64,000 nt of DNA from Sphingobacterium kitahiroshimense. Lineage in GTDB: Bacteria > Bacteroidota > Bacteroidia > Sphingobacteriales > Sphingobacteriaceae. The stretch lies in assembly GCF_025961315.1 (NCBI RefSeq), contig NZ_JAOQNK010000001.1, forward strand, positions 2,480,001 through 2,544,000. The letters run 5' to 3'. Positions 19,479 to 32,362 of this stretch are shown here, piece by piece (within the stretch, counting starts at the first letter, position 1; every line of letters starts with the position of its first letter). Both the position numbers and the translations under genes were made by a program. Below the pieces are notes generated by a model. It made no database searches, had not been told where the DNA came from, and saw only the letters and a program-made list of their open reading frames with translations.

Positions 19479-20348
19479 TTATTGAACTTTTGTAGAATCG
19501 GCGATTGTTGCTTTAGCATCAGCCGTTGCGTATGTAACCTCAGTACCTTGAGGTTCTTTAGGATTTGCAGGCTTAGTATCACGGATCGAAATAATGTAGC
19601 TACTCACCTCCGCAATCTGTCCCGGAGTCAAAGTCTGTTCCCAAGGCACCATCCCCTTATCAGGAACACCATACTTAACCGTTTTAAAAATATCCTTGAT
19701 CTCCCCACCATGTAACCAGAATCTATCAGCCAAATTAGGACCTATTCCCCCTTCACCAGCTCCACCATGACAAGCAACACAATTTGCTTGAAAAACAGCA
19801 TGACCGGCTGCAACTTTTGATTCATCGTATACCACACTGGATTCATCGATCAAATTAGCCGCTTGCGCTAGGTATTCTTGTTTTGCGATTTCAGCCTTCT
19901 CCATCTCCTGAGCATATTCTTGATTTTGATTTAGACCCCAGCCAAAAACATGATAAATTAAGATATAAACAACCGCAAAAGTCATTGTCGAATAGAATAA
20001 AGCATTGAACCAAATTGGAATTGGATTATCTAATTCCTTAATACCGTCATATTCGTGATCAATGATTAAATCCTTCTCTTCCGAAATAGGACGTAACCCT
20101 AGCAATTTATTCCAGGAAGCCTTACGTGACTCTTTTTTTCTAATTTTAGTAACTTGCTCCTCTTTTAAAATCTCAGGCATCGTGATACGCAAAATTGAGC
20201 GTATCGCCTTGTTCACCATCAATGCCGAAGCCAATAAAGCAAGCATGACTACAATGAGTACAATGATTAAAATATTCTGATATATATTACCAGAACTTAT
20301 GCTCCAAGTTTCTGCATTTACAACTGTTGTATTTAAAAATAAACTCAT
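19479..20348 (-). CDS. ccoP: Cytochrome cbb3 oxidase subunit III (CcoP), single-haem form
   Basis: A 289-residue subunit. It has an extra N-terminal transmembrane helix (ILIIVLIVVMLALLASALMV), a cytosolic loop, then the CcoP N-domain helix (PIWFNALFYSTMTFAVVYILIYHVFGW in two stretches). After this come a coiled segment and one cytochrome c domain with CVACHGG near residue 215 and an axial Met region KGMVPW. Only one CxxCH is present, whereas proteobacterial CcoP has two, so electron entry here uses one haem c in this subunit. It follows ccoQ by 2 bases. Confidence 0.92.
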   Translation of the reverse strand: MSLFLNTTVVNAETWSISSGNIYQNILIIVLIVVMLALLASALMVNKAIRSILRITMPEILKEEQVTKIRKKESRKASWNKLLGLRPISEEKDLIIDHEYDGIKELDNPIPIWFNALFYSTMTFAVVYILIYHVFGWGLNQNQEYAQEMEKAEIAKQEYLAQAANLIDESSVVYDESKVAAGHAVFQANCVACHGGAGEGGIGPNLADRFWLHGGEIKDIFKTVKYGVPDKGMVPWEQTLTPGQIAEVSSYIISIRDTKPANPKEPQGTEVTYATADAKATIADSTKVQ

Positions 20349-20350
20349 AT

Positions 20351-20542
20351 TTATAGACTATCTGATGATTCACCTTTGTTAATATCATCCTCTTGAAATG
20401 GAAGCTCCTTCATATAGGTAATATGTTCTTTATTCATTCTGAACAACATAATTCCTACGATAATGAAGAATACTAAAAATATCCATAATGAAGCGATCAA
20501 ATACAGCTCGCTACCATTTAAATTTGTTATTTGTTTGAACAT
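20351..20542 (-). CDS. ccoQ: CcoQ-like small cbb3 oxidase subunit
   Basis: A 63-residue protein with one hydrophobic helix (YLIASLWIFLVFFIIVGIMLF) and a charged C-terminal tail (MKELPFQEDD). Size, topology and position between ccoNO and ccoP identify it as CcoQ, the small subunit that stabilises the oxidase. Sequence conservation in this family is low, so the call rests mainly on context. Confidence 0.8.
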   Translation of the reverse strand: MFKQITNLNGSELYLIASLWIFLVFFIIVGIMLFRMNKEHITYMKELPFQEDDINKGESSDSL

Positions 20543-20553
20543 AATCTTCTATT

Positions 20554-22692
20554 TTAATTTAGTTCATCAACTATTTCCTTAGCTTTTGGTTCAGCTTTAA
20601 TATCCGTACCCAATCGCTGTAGATAAGCAATCATGGCTATGATTTCACGGTTTGGTAAAACATGAACTTGGTTCTTTTTCAAATCCGCCGCAATCTCTTG
20701 CGCTTGCTTATCCAAAGAAGCCTGTGCTTGTGCTATGTCCTGATCCGTATAAGGGACACCCAATGTTTTCATTGCTTCCAATTTTGCGGTCAATAAAGAA
20801 TTATCCAATTCTTGATCAATTAGCCAAGGATACGTAGGCATAATACTACCAGGAGATGTTATTGTAGGATCGAGTAAATGGTCAAAATGCCACTTATTAG
20901 GATACTTCCCGCCTATACGATGCAAGTCAGGACCTGTTCGTTTAGAGCCCCATAAGAATGGATGATCATACACATATTCACCGGCTTTACTATATTCCCC
21001 GTAGCGTGCAGTCTCCGAGCGGAAAGGACGTATCGATTGCGTATGACAATTCACACAGCCTTCACGGATATACAGATCACGTCCTTGTAATTCCAATGCA
21101 GTATATGGCTTAACACTTGCAATTGTTGGAATATTAGAAGATATTGTAAATGTTGGAATCATTTCCACGATTCCACCGATCAAAATAGCAATTAACGCCA
21201 GCACCATAAACATAATAGGTTTACGTTCTAAACGTCTATGTGTAGATTGCTCATTGGTCGTTACAGGCAATAATGCAGGTGCTTGCGCGGGCTCATTAGC
21301 CAATAACTTACCTTGACGCATTGTTTTTACCAAATTGTATGTCATCAAAATAGCACCACTTAAATAAAGAGCACCACCGACAGCACGCATCATATGCATT
21401 GGAATAATTTCCAACGTAGTCGCAAGGAAGTTAGGATATTTCAAAACACCTTCTGGTGTAAATTCTTTCCACATTAACCCTTGCACAACAGCTGCCCAAT
21501 ACATCGGAATTGCATAAAATAAAATTCCTAATGTACCGATCCAAAAGTGAGCAGATGCCATTTTTTTAGAGTACAATTCAGTTCTATAAATGCGAGGAAT
21601 CAACCAATAAAGAATCGCGAAAGTCATAAAGCCATTCCATCCTAGAGCACCAACGTGTACGTGAGCCACTATCCAATCCGTAAAATGGGCAATTGCGTTT
21701 ACTTGTTTCAGCGATAGCATTGGTCCTTCAAATGTCGCCATACCATAACAAGTCAAGGCAACAACCATAAATTTCAACACAGGTTCTGTTCGTACTTTAT
21801 CCCATGCACCACGTAGCGTAAGCAGACCATTGATCATACCACCCCAGCTTGGAGCAATTAACATAATTGAAAATGCAACACCCAATGATTGAACCCATCC
21901 TGGAAGAGCAGTATAAAGTAAGTGATGTGGGCCAGCCCAGATATATATGAAGATCAATGACCAGAAGTGAAGAATACTCAATTTATAAGAATATACCGGG
22001 CGATTTGCCATTTTAGGTAAGAAATAATACATCATACCTAAAAATGGTGTAGTTAAGAAAAATGCAACTGCATTATGACCATACCACCATTGTACTAAAG
22101 CATCTTGTACACCAGAGTAAACATAGTAACTTTTCCAACCTGATACCGGTAATTGAACAGAATTTACAATATGGAGAACTGCTACGGTAACAAACGTTGC
22201 AATATAAAACCAAACTGCTACATACATATGTCGCTCTCTACGTTTTATAATTGTTCCAAACATATTAATACCAAAGACCACCCAAATTAAGGTGATACCA
22301 AGGTCAATGGGCCACTCCATCTCAGCATATTCATGGCTTGTCGTCAATCCAAGTGGTAATGTAATTGCTGACGCAACAATCACCAATTGCCAACCCCAAA
22401 AATGAATTTTACTGAGCATATCACTGAACATCCGCGCTCGTAAAACACGTTGTAGCGAATAATAAACACCCATAAAAATTGCATTTCCGACAAATGCAAA
22501 GATTATTGCATTTGTATGTACAGGTCTGATCCGACCAAAAGTGGAAAATTGAATCCCAAAATTCATCGCAGGCCACACCAGTTGAGTAGCTACAAGTAGT
22601 CCAATGGACATACCAACTATCCCCCAAATAATGGTAGCGATACCGAAATTTCTGACAATCTTATTGTCATAATTAAACTGCTCTAACTGCAT
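20554..22692 (-). CDS. ccoNO: Fused cytochrome cbb3 oxidase subunits I and II (CcoN-CcoO)
   Basis: A 712-residue fusion. Residues 1-465 are CcoN, with 12 helices and the metal ligands visible: His59 (RPVHTN), His206 (WWYGHNAV), His256-His257 (GPHHLLY) and His344/His346 (VAHVHVGAL) for haem b, CuB and haem b3. A linker (about 470-490) leads to CcoO: one anchor helix (PIMFMVLALIAILIGGIVEM) and a cytochrome c domain with CVNCH at 556-560 and an axial Met in PGSIMPTYPW. The complex reduces O2 at low oxygen and pumps protons. The fused form is usual in Bacteroidota. It is the first gene of the operon. Confidence 0.96.
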   Translation of the reverse strand: MQLEQFNYDNKIVRNFGIATIIWGIVGMSIGLLVATQLVWPAMNFGIQFSTFGRIRPVHTNAIIFAFVGNAIFMGVYYSLQRVLRARMFSDMLSKIHFWGWQLVIVASAITLPLGLTTSHEYAEMEWPIDLGITLIWVVFGINMFGTIIKRRERHMYVAVWFYIATFVTVAVLHIVNSVQLPVSGWKSYYVYSGVQDALVQWWYGHNAVAFFLTTPFLGMMYYFLPKMANRPVYSYKLSILHFWSLIFIYIWAGPHHLLYTALPGWVQSLGVAFSIMLIAPSWGGMINGLLTLRGAWDKVRTEPVLKFMVVALTCYGMATFEGPMLSLKQVNAIAHFTDWIVAHVHVGALGWNGFMTFAILYWLIPRIYRTELYSKKMASAHFWIGTLGILFYAIPMYWAAVVQGLMWKEFTPEGVLKYPNFLATTLEIIPMHMMRAVGGALYLSGAILMTYNLVKTMRQGKLLANEPAQAPALLPVTTNEQSTHRRLERKPIMFMVLALIAILIGGIVEMIPTFTISSNIPTIASVKPYTALELQGRDLYIREGCVNCHTQSIRPFRSETARYGEYSKAGEYVYDHPFLWGSKRTGPDLHRIGGKYPNKWHFDHLLDPTITSPGSIMPTYPWLIDQELDNSLLTAKLEAMKTLGVPYTDQDIAQAQASLDKQAQEIAADLKKNQVHVLPNREIIAMIAYLQRLGTDIKAEPKAKEIVDELN

Positions 22693-22715
22693 ACTTATAA
22701 TATTGATTTCCTTAC

Positions 22716-22723
22716 CAAAAGTA
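22716..22723 (-). promoter_or_regulatory. Probable -7 box of the cbb3 operon promoter
   Basis: TACTTTTG on the minus strand fits TAnnTTTG and lies 24 bases upstream of the ccoNO ATG. No TTTG is found 19-21 bases further up, so the promoter may need an activator. The same TACTTTTG occurs before the hemN operon. GTGATATAAATGTGTGAC at 22777-22794 contains TGA half-sites like those bound by CRP/FNR proteins, but not as a clean palindrome. Confidence 0.5.
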
Positions 22724-22894
22724 GAGCTTGTTTTATGACATTAGAATGATGGCGATAACCAAAAAAAATAACATTCGTCACACATTTATATCACATTAAT
22801 AATGTTTTAACATAAATGATGAGTTTCAACTACTTTTTACAAATAGTAATGCAGTTTGTATGGTTATTTGGTATAAAAAATAGGTGGAGTTGGT

Positions 22895-23080
22895 TTGAAA
22901 AAAATCACTAATAATAAAGAGTTTATGGCAAAAATGGCTGTCATCACAATACTTGTTTCATTAGGTCAAATAACAGGAATTGCTCTTTACTATAAAAATG
23001 CATCAATTACTACACCATATTTACCTATAATTATCAACACATTAAAAAATATCAAAGATACAATTAGGATAGCCTCATAA
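22895..23080 (+). CDS. Possible small membrane protein (weak)
   Basis: An open frame of up to 61 codons from a TTG preceded by AGGTGGAG; an ATG lies at 22925. The product would have one hydrophobic stretch (MAVITILVSLGQITGIALYY) and a basic N-terminus. No family is recognised. It sits alone between the cbb3 operon promoter and the rRNA operon terminator. Codon use and length do not rule out a chance frame. Confidence 0.2.
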   Translation: MKKITNNKEFMAKMAVITILVSLGQITGIALYYKNASITTPYLPIIINTLKNIKDTIRIAS

Positions 23081-23618
23081 GCAAAAACCACTTCTCTTAT
23101 TAATGAAATAGTAATGACAGACCAGTTTTGCATATTTCAAACAATTAGTTTAATAAAATAATGTTGATAAATAAGCAAACTGAATGAGTGGCCATATCCA
23201 AATTTTTAAAAAATATAATATCTTTTACAGCGATTTAATATAAATACTGTACACTATTTTGTAAAGTAAGGAAAGTGTTTATATAAGTAGACGTCGAAGA
23301 TTACCGATCTATAATAAAAAAGAAGAAATGGATTAATACCTGTATTCTTATAACGTGAGATAAACTAGATTTAAGAGTATTGCAATAGATCACAATTATT
23401 ATAAACTAGGGACTCAATATCATGACCAACAAGTGTCAATATGGACAAAAAGTACTGAACCTAATACAAAGCAGCTAATAGGCCATAGCAGAAATGAAAA
23501 ATCCAATAACTGAGCAACAGATAATATTTATGCAATAATCAATGAAAAAGTGCGGTGTCATATAAAGTTACCGAAAGAACAGGAATAGCTATGCTCTCAG
23601 CATAAAAAAGGTATAAAC
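23081..23618. other. Non-coding stretch with no recognised feature
   Basis: About 540 AT-rich bases. No coding frame with family resemblance, no tRNA and no convincing repeat was seen. It separates the cbb3 operon upstream region from the 3' end of the rRNA operon. Confidence 0.5.
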
Positions 23619-23650
23619 ACAAAAAAGCCTCTGCTGTATAGCAAAGGCTT
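23619..23650 (-). terminator. Terminator of the rRNA operon
   Basis: On the minus strand, AAGCCTTTGCT and AGCAGAGGCTT form the stem, followed by TTTTTTG. It lies about 12 bases past the 3' end of the 5S gene. Confidence 0.85.
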
Positions 23651-23661
23651 CTGTATAAAAA

Positions 23662-23770
23662 AAGGCACCGACCTACTCTCCCACCTGTTACGGCAATACC
23701 ATCGGCTCTGGCGGGCTTGACTTCTCTGTTCGGAATGGGAAGAGGTAGACACCGCCGATATAGGCACCTA
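23662..23770 (-). rRNA. rrf: 5S ribosomal RNA
   Basis: About 109 bases at the end of the operon. The ends TAGGTGCC and GGTGCC pair-forming segments and internal CGGAATGGGAAGAGG (plus-strand view) fit Bacteroidota 5S rRNA. Boundaries are accurate to a few bases. Confidence 0.92.
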
Positions 23771-23869
23771 AAATGTTTTTATGTGATATATGCTCTATAA
23801 AAAGCATTATCTATAGACAATTGAAAGAAAAACTAAAAGAGGAAGACAACAGTGTCTGCGTTGCTTGAG

Positions 23870-26757
<2,888 letters not shown>

Positions 26758-26975
26758 CATAGCCCTTTTGCTACTATGGGTTGCTTTTTGATATATAACC
26801 GTGATGCTACGCATTAATCCGTTCGGCCTTGACCGAGGGTCTTCATAATACATCGAGCACATCACAGTATTGTCTCTACTGTTGTCTTCTCTTGTAATTT
26901 TTTTTCTTTCAATATGTCAAAGAACTCTTTGTAGCCTTATCGTGAACACAATATCTTAGTGTCCGGGCATACATG

Positions 26976-27049
26976 TGGAGAATATCGGAGTCGAACCGAT
27001 GACCCCCTGCGTGCAAGGCAGGTGCTCTAGCCAGCTGAGCTAATTCCCC
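26976..27049 (-). tRNA. tRNA-Ala (anticodon TGC)
   Basis: A 74-base cloverleaf with acceptor GGGGAAT, D arm TTAGCTCAGCTGG, anticodon loop CTTGCAC and T arm GGTTCGACTCC. CCA is not encoded. It lies in the 16S-23S spacer, as usual. Confidence 0.96.
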
Positions 27050-27059
27050 GTATTATTTA

Positions 27060-27136
27060 TGGTAGTCCCGAGCAGATTTGAACTGCTGACCCCTACATTA
27101 TCAGTGTAGTGCTCTAACCAACTGAGCTACGGGACT
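27060..27136 (-). tRNA. tRNA-Ile (anticodon GAT)
   Basis: A 77-base gene including an encoded CCA end (27060-27062). Acceptor AGTCCCG pairs with CGGGACT, the anticodon loop is CTGATAA and the T arm GTTCAAATC. It lies between 16S and tRNA-Ala. Identity is set by GAT within ACTGATAATG. Confidence 0.96.
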
Positions 27137-27255
27137 AGCTTATCATTCTATCTCTCTGGACCGTCCATTTTCAGGGATGGGCACATTTCTTCAAATGTTT
27201 CTGTTTCTTATATAAATCATGTGTATCCGTAACGAGCTTCAATTCCGAATGCTCT

Positions 27256-28784
<1,529 letters not shown>

Positions 28785-29031
28785 TGTAAAATGAAGTGTA
28801 AGATCAAGACTATTTATAATAAATAGAATTGTCTTGTATTTTAATTTCTAATTCTAAAATTGAACAGGTTGATTTTTTTAACTTTCGTCGTTTCTCAACA
28901 CTACTCGTTACGTTACATGATTATATTTTTAAAGAACTTCTGTCGCTTCCGCATCTCGCTTCGGCTTTTATGATGTCGGCATTGCGCCGGTATCGATCTT
29001 ATTCTGTTTCCCTTCGTTTCCGTTGGGACTG

Positions 29032-29062
29032 CAAAGGTAGAAATCTTTTTGGTTTCTCCAAA
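29032..29062 (-). promoter_or_regulatory. rRNA operon promoter (proximal)
   Basis: On the minus strand TTTG (29059-29062), 19 bases, then TACCTTTG (29032-29039): a complete match to the Bacteroidota primary-sigma consensus. It is about 250 bases upstream of the 16S 5' end, leaving a long leader. Confidence 0.85.
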
Positions 29063-29182
29063 ATAAATGTGAAAATTTATTTTTTTTGTTTTCCTGCTGT
29101 TTCTGCGTTTAACCTGAATTAAACCCTTCTTTTTTCAGTACCTATCCTTTCGGATAAGCCGTTCCTCCCTTGCGGAGTGGTG

Positions 29183-29190
29183 CAAAGATA
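29183..29190 (-). promoter_or_regulatory. Possible second (distal) rRNA promoter
   Basis: TATCTTTG on the minus strand fits TAnnTTTG and is 151 bases upstream of the proximal -7 box. The -33 half is weak. Tandem promoters are common in front of rRNA operons. Confidence 0.5.
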
Positions 29191-29466
29191 GCGACTTTTT
29201 ATAATCACTTCCTAATCTTTTCCGGAAATAGTTTGCTGTGAACCGGTAAACGGCTTATAACCTGGCCGATAAATTTACCTATGATCTGTTCTCGGCGCTG
29301 AGAAACGGACAATCCTGGCTTTGAACTATAAAAAAGGGTATGCAGGGAGACTGTTCGTCCTCCGCCGTCTTTTATGGATGCAGTATGCTTTCAGGAAATG
29401 GCCAGGTGGAAATTATATCTTATCGGAGTATTGGTACAGCGGCATCATCGACACTATATATACTAC

Positions 29467-29526
29467 ATTACTATTACTATTACTATTACTATTACTATTA
29501 CTATTACTATTACTATTACTATTACT
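29467..29526. repeat. Perfect ATTACT hexanucleotide repeat, ten copies
   Basis: Exactly 60 bases made of ten uninterrupted ATTACT units. The flanks do not continue the pattern. It lies about 280 bases upstream of the distal rRNA promoter and about 835 bases before the ankyrin gene. A unit of six cannot cause frameshifts, so any effect of length change would be on spacing or DNA structure. Confidence 0.97.
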
Positions 29527-29757
29527 GATAAGGTGATCCATGTCTCCTCATGCTTTCCGCAGGGCCGACATCTTTACTTTATACTATAAAGTATATACTA
29601 CAAAAGGGATCCTGAGAAGTGCTGCTGTTTTGCAATAGCCAGCTATCCCCCGTACAGATACTCCAGAATAAGGCATATTATAACCTGATCAGGAACTGAT
29701 AGGGGCCTGATTAATACTTAAACTGGGATTTATAGAGAGATTACTGGGATTTTATAA

Positions 29758-29789
29758 GGGGTTAATAGAGCTTTACCTCTACTAACCCC
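29758..29789. other. Stable hairpin in non-coding DNA
   Basis: GGGGTTAATAGAG and CTCTACTAACCCC pair over 13 positions with one mismatch around a six-base loop. No T run follows on either strand, so it is not an obvious terminator. Confidence 0.6.
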
Positions 29790-30296
29790 CTATAAACCCC
29801 CTCTTATCCCCCTGTTATACCTCTATTATATTCGAACAAGATCCCTACTTGCTTATAACATGGTATCACCCTGCTAACAATAGTAGGTTTCTCCAAATTC
29901 AATTGGTTTAAAGAGGTGCTTTATGATCACTTTCGTAACAGTCAGTATCCTTATACTTCCTTCTTTTATAATATCGCTATCCCAATAGCCCAGTATACAA
30001 ATTATTCATACAAATACACACCATAGAAGTTTATACAAATAACTTCTAGCAGGTGAAAAAGTAATAAGAGGATATTAGTTCACTTACAAATAGCATAACG
30101 GCAGTAATTAAATTCATTTAATGATCCAATTCCCCTTGATATAAAAAAGTTACTTTAAAACTAAAGTAAAAGCTAAACGTACAAAGTGAGATTGTACAAG
30201 ATATTATTAATAGCGTCCTGTTACCAAAATCACTTCAATGCCTTTAAATAGTGTAATTTTCAATAAATAATATTTTTTTTCTATAATTAAATTTTA

Positions 30297-30304
30297 TAGA
30301 TTTG
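30297..30304 (+). promoter_or_regulatory. Probable -7 box of the ankyrin operon promoter
   Basis: TAGATTTG fits TAnnTTTG, 57 bases before the ATG at 30362. The -33 position is T-rich (30273-30279) but lacks a clear TTTG. Confidence 0.5.
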
Positions 30305-30361
30305 CCTACTATTTAGATTTAGTATAAATAAATTCCAAACTCAAGATATTCCAATCATAAT

Positions 30362-31867
30362 ATGAAAAAGATTTTTCTAGCAGCTTTATTACTATCGGCT
30401 TTATACGGAAAAGCCCAAAATAACAACACCTTGATGAATGCGGATTTTTGGAAAGGTTCGCCAAATTTAGCTACTGTTAAAACTGAAATCGCAAAAGGAA
30501 ATAGCCCTTCAAAACCAAATGCGGCTTCATTCGATCCTGTTACTACCGCTATTTTAAATAAAGCTCCTAATGATATTATCCAATATCTAATTGAACAAGA
30601 AGGAAATAGTGTTACTAAAAAAACACACCATAGCCGCAGTTATTTACATTGGGCTGCTTCTACAGGAAATCTTGAACTTGTCAAATATTTAATAGCTAAA
30701 GGTTCCGACGTCAATTATCAAGATAGTCATGGCTTTCCTATTGCAGCCTATGCGGCATCAACAGGAAACAAAAACACAGCTGTTTACGATGCTTTATTCA
30801 AAGCAGGTGTAGATCCAAAGCAAAAATATGAAGATGGGGCGACCTTACTTTTATTGTCAGTCGCATCAGATAATGATTTAAGCATTACTGATTATTTTGT
30901 ATCGAAAGGGTTATCGCTAACAGATAAGGATAACTTTGGACGTACTGCAGTCGACTATGCGGCTAAACTTGGTCATATTGAACTTATCGAAAAACTGATA
31001 AAAAGAGGCGTTAAACCAACAAATAATGCTCTTTTCTTCGCTACTCAAGGATCTAGACAGGTTACTAATGGTATTGAAACCTATAAATACTTGGTAGAAA
31101 CTCTAAAGTTAGATCCAAAAGCAACAAATAAAGATGGTGCTACAATTCTACATGCATTAGTACGTAGACCCAATATGGAAGTAATCAACTATTTCCTGGC
31201 AAAGGACGTTGCGATCAACAAAGCGGACAATGAAGGAAATACCGTCCTTATGGTCGCAGCTGCCGGTAAAGATGCGAAATTGGTCGAGCTTCTATTATCA
31301 AAAACAACAAATATTAACGCTGTAAATGATAAAGGAGAATCTGCATTGACAAAAGCAATTGCAAATGGCTCTTCAGAAGTAGCAGCTTTATTACTTAAAA
31401 ATGGTGCTGACATCAAAGTGCTGAATAAAGATGGAAACAATCTTGCTTATTATTGGTTAAATTCATACACAGAACCTAATCCTCAAACACAAGGTGGCCA
31501 GCAACGCAATCCACAAGGAGATAGTTTTGAAGAAAAATTAACCTTATTAAAGAATAATGGCTTAACAGTCACTGATCTTCAAAAAAATAAAAGCTCTTTA
31601 TTACACTTAGCTGTTGCAAAAGAGAACATAAACCTTATTAAAAGAGTCGCTGCCTTAGGAACTGATATTAATGCTCAGGACAATGATGGCATGAGCGCTT
31701 TACATAAAGCGGCTTTAATAGCAAAAGATGATACTATTCTTAAAAAATTGATTTCAATCGGTGCTAAAAAAGACCTGCTAACATCATTTGATGAAACAGC
31801 TTACGACATTGCAAAGGAAAATGACTTTTTAGCAAAAAATAATGTATCTATCGATTTCTTAAAATAA
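30362..31867 (+). CDS. Secreted ankyrin-repeat protein
   Basis: A 501-residue precursor with a signal peptide ([19 protein letters not shown]). It contains roughly nine to ten ankyrin repeats from about residue 95 to the end, for example [43 protein letters not shown] and [21 protein letters not shown]. Ankyrin arrays mediate protein-protein contacts; here the array would lie in the periplasm. It is the first gene of a tight operon with a DUF2271 protein (4 bases apart), a PepSY-flavodoxin reductase and ApbE. Its partner is most simply one of these redox proteins, but this is inference. Confidence 0.85.
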   Translation: MKKIFLAALLLSALYGKAQNNNTLMNADFWKGSPNLATVKTEIAKGNSPSKPNAASFDPVTTAILNKAPNDIIQYLIEQEGNSVTKKTHHSRSYLHWAASTGNLELVKYLIAKGSDVNYQDSHGFPIAAYAASTGNKNTAVYDALFKAGVDPKQKYEDGATLLLLSVASDNDLSITDYFVSKGLSLTDKDNFGRTAVDYAAKLGHIELIEKLIKRGVKPTNNALFFATQGSRQVTNGIETYKYLVETLKLDPKATNKDGATILHALVRRPNMEVINYFLAKDVAINKADNEGNTVLMVAAAGKDAKLVELLLSKTTNINAVNDKGESALTKAIANGSSEVAALLLKNGADIKVLNKDGNNLAYYWLNSYTEPNPQTQGGQQRNPQGDSFEEKLTLLKNNGLTVTDLQKNKSSLLHLAVAKENINLIKRVAALGTDINAQDNDGMSALHKAALIAKDDTILKKLISIGAKKDLLTSFDETAYDIAKENDFLAKNNVSIDFLK

Positions 31868-31871
31868 CGGC

Positions 31872-32357
31872 ATGAAAACCTCTTTAAAATTTACTGTACT
31901 TATATTTCTTATTACACTATTTAGCTCAAATTCATTTGCACAATCAAGTAAATTCAAGTGCATGATTCAAATGAATAGCTATGAGGGTGAGGGAGCATAT
32001 ATCATTATATCATTAATCAATCCAAAAGGCGCTTACGAAAAAACGCTTTCTGTATTAGGCCCGGATAAACAATGGTATAATACGCTTAAAGAATGGCATA
32101 AGTTTCAAACAAAATCCAACAACAAACTTAGTGCAATTACAGGCGCCTCTGTTGGTGGTGGTGACCGTGCAATGAGAACAATAGAAATTGACGATACAAA
32201 ATTGAACAAAGGTTATAAATTACGTTTCGAATCGGCTGTTGAAGAACAAAAGTATCATGTCACTGACGTAGAAATTCCCTTGACAACAGAAGCATTAGCG
32301 GAGCGTGCTAGCGGCAAAGGATATATTAAATTTGTAAAATTAAGTAAAGTTCAATAA
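31872..32357 (+). CDS. DUF2271 family periplasmic protein, likely FMN-carrying
   Basis: A 161-residue precursor with a signal peptide ending SNSFAQ. It has an Ig-like beta fold with MNSYEGEGAYIIISL near the start and DTKLNKGYKLRFESAVE later, as in DUF2271. Residues 87-93 are SAITGAS, which resembles the ApbE flavinylation motif D-x-x-(S/T)-G-A-(S/T), with Ser93 at the FMN-attachment position but Ser in place of Asp. DUF2271 proteins have been reported linked to ApbE and PepSY reductases in surveys of extracytosolic flavinylation. Both neighbours are present here. Covalent FMN is an inference. Confidence 0.75.
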   Translation: MKTSLKFTVLIFLITLFSSNSFAQSSKFKCMIQMNSYEGEGAYIIISLINPKGAYEKTLSVLGPDKQWYNTLKEWHKFQTKSNNKLSAITGASVGGGDRAMRTIEIDDTKLNKGYKLRFESAVEEQKYHVTDVEIPLTTEALAERASGKGYIKFVKLSKVQ

Positions 32358-32362
32358 TTAAA

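Larger units (their letters stand above)
29191..30296. other. 1.1 kb non-coding stretch between the rRNA operon and the ankyrin operon
   Basis: No credible gene. Open frames here are low-complexity, created by the ATTACT repeat. The stretch holds the hexanucleotide repeat at 29467-29526, a hairpin at 29758-29789, and a run of CCCCCT-spaced motifs at 29785-29815. The remaining AT-rich part (29830-30290) shows nothing recognisable. Confidence 0.6.

Noticed and set aside
29321..29589. Open frames ending in long Leu, Tyr or Ile-Thr runs
   Set aside because: The runs are created by the ATTACT repeat read in three frames; no start signal or family pattern supports translation.
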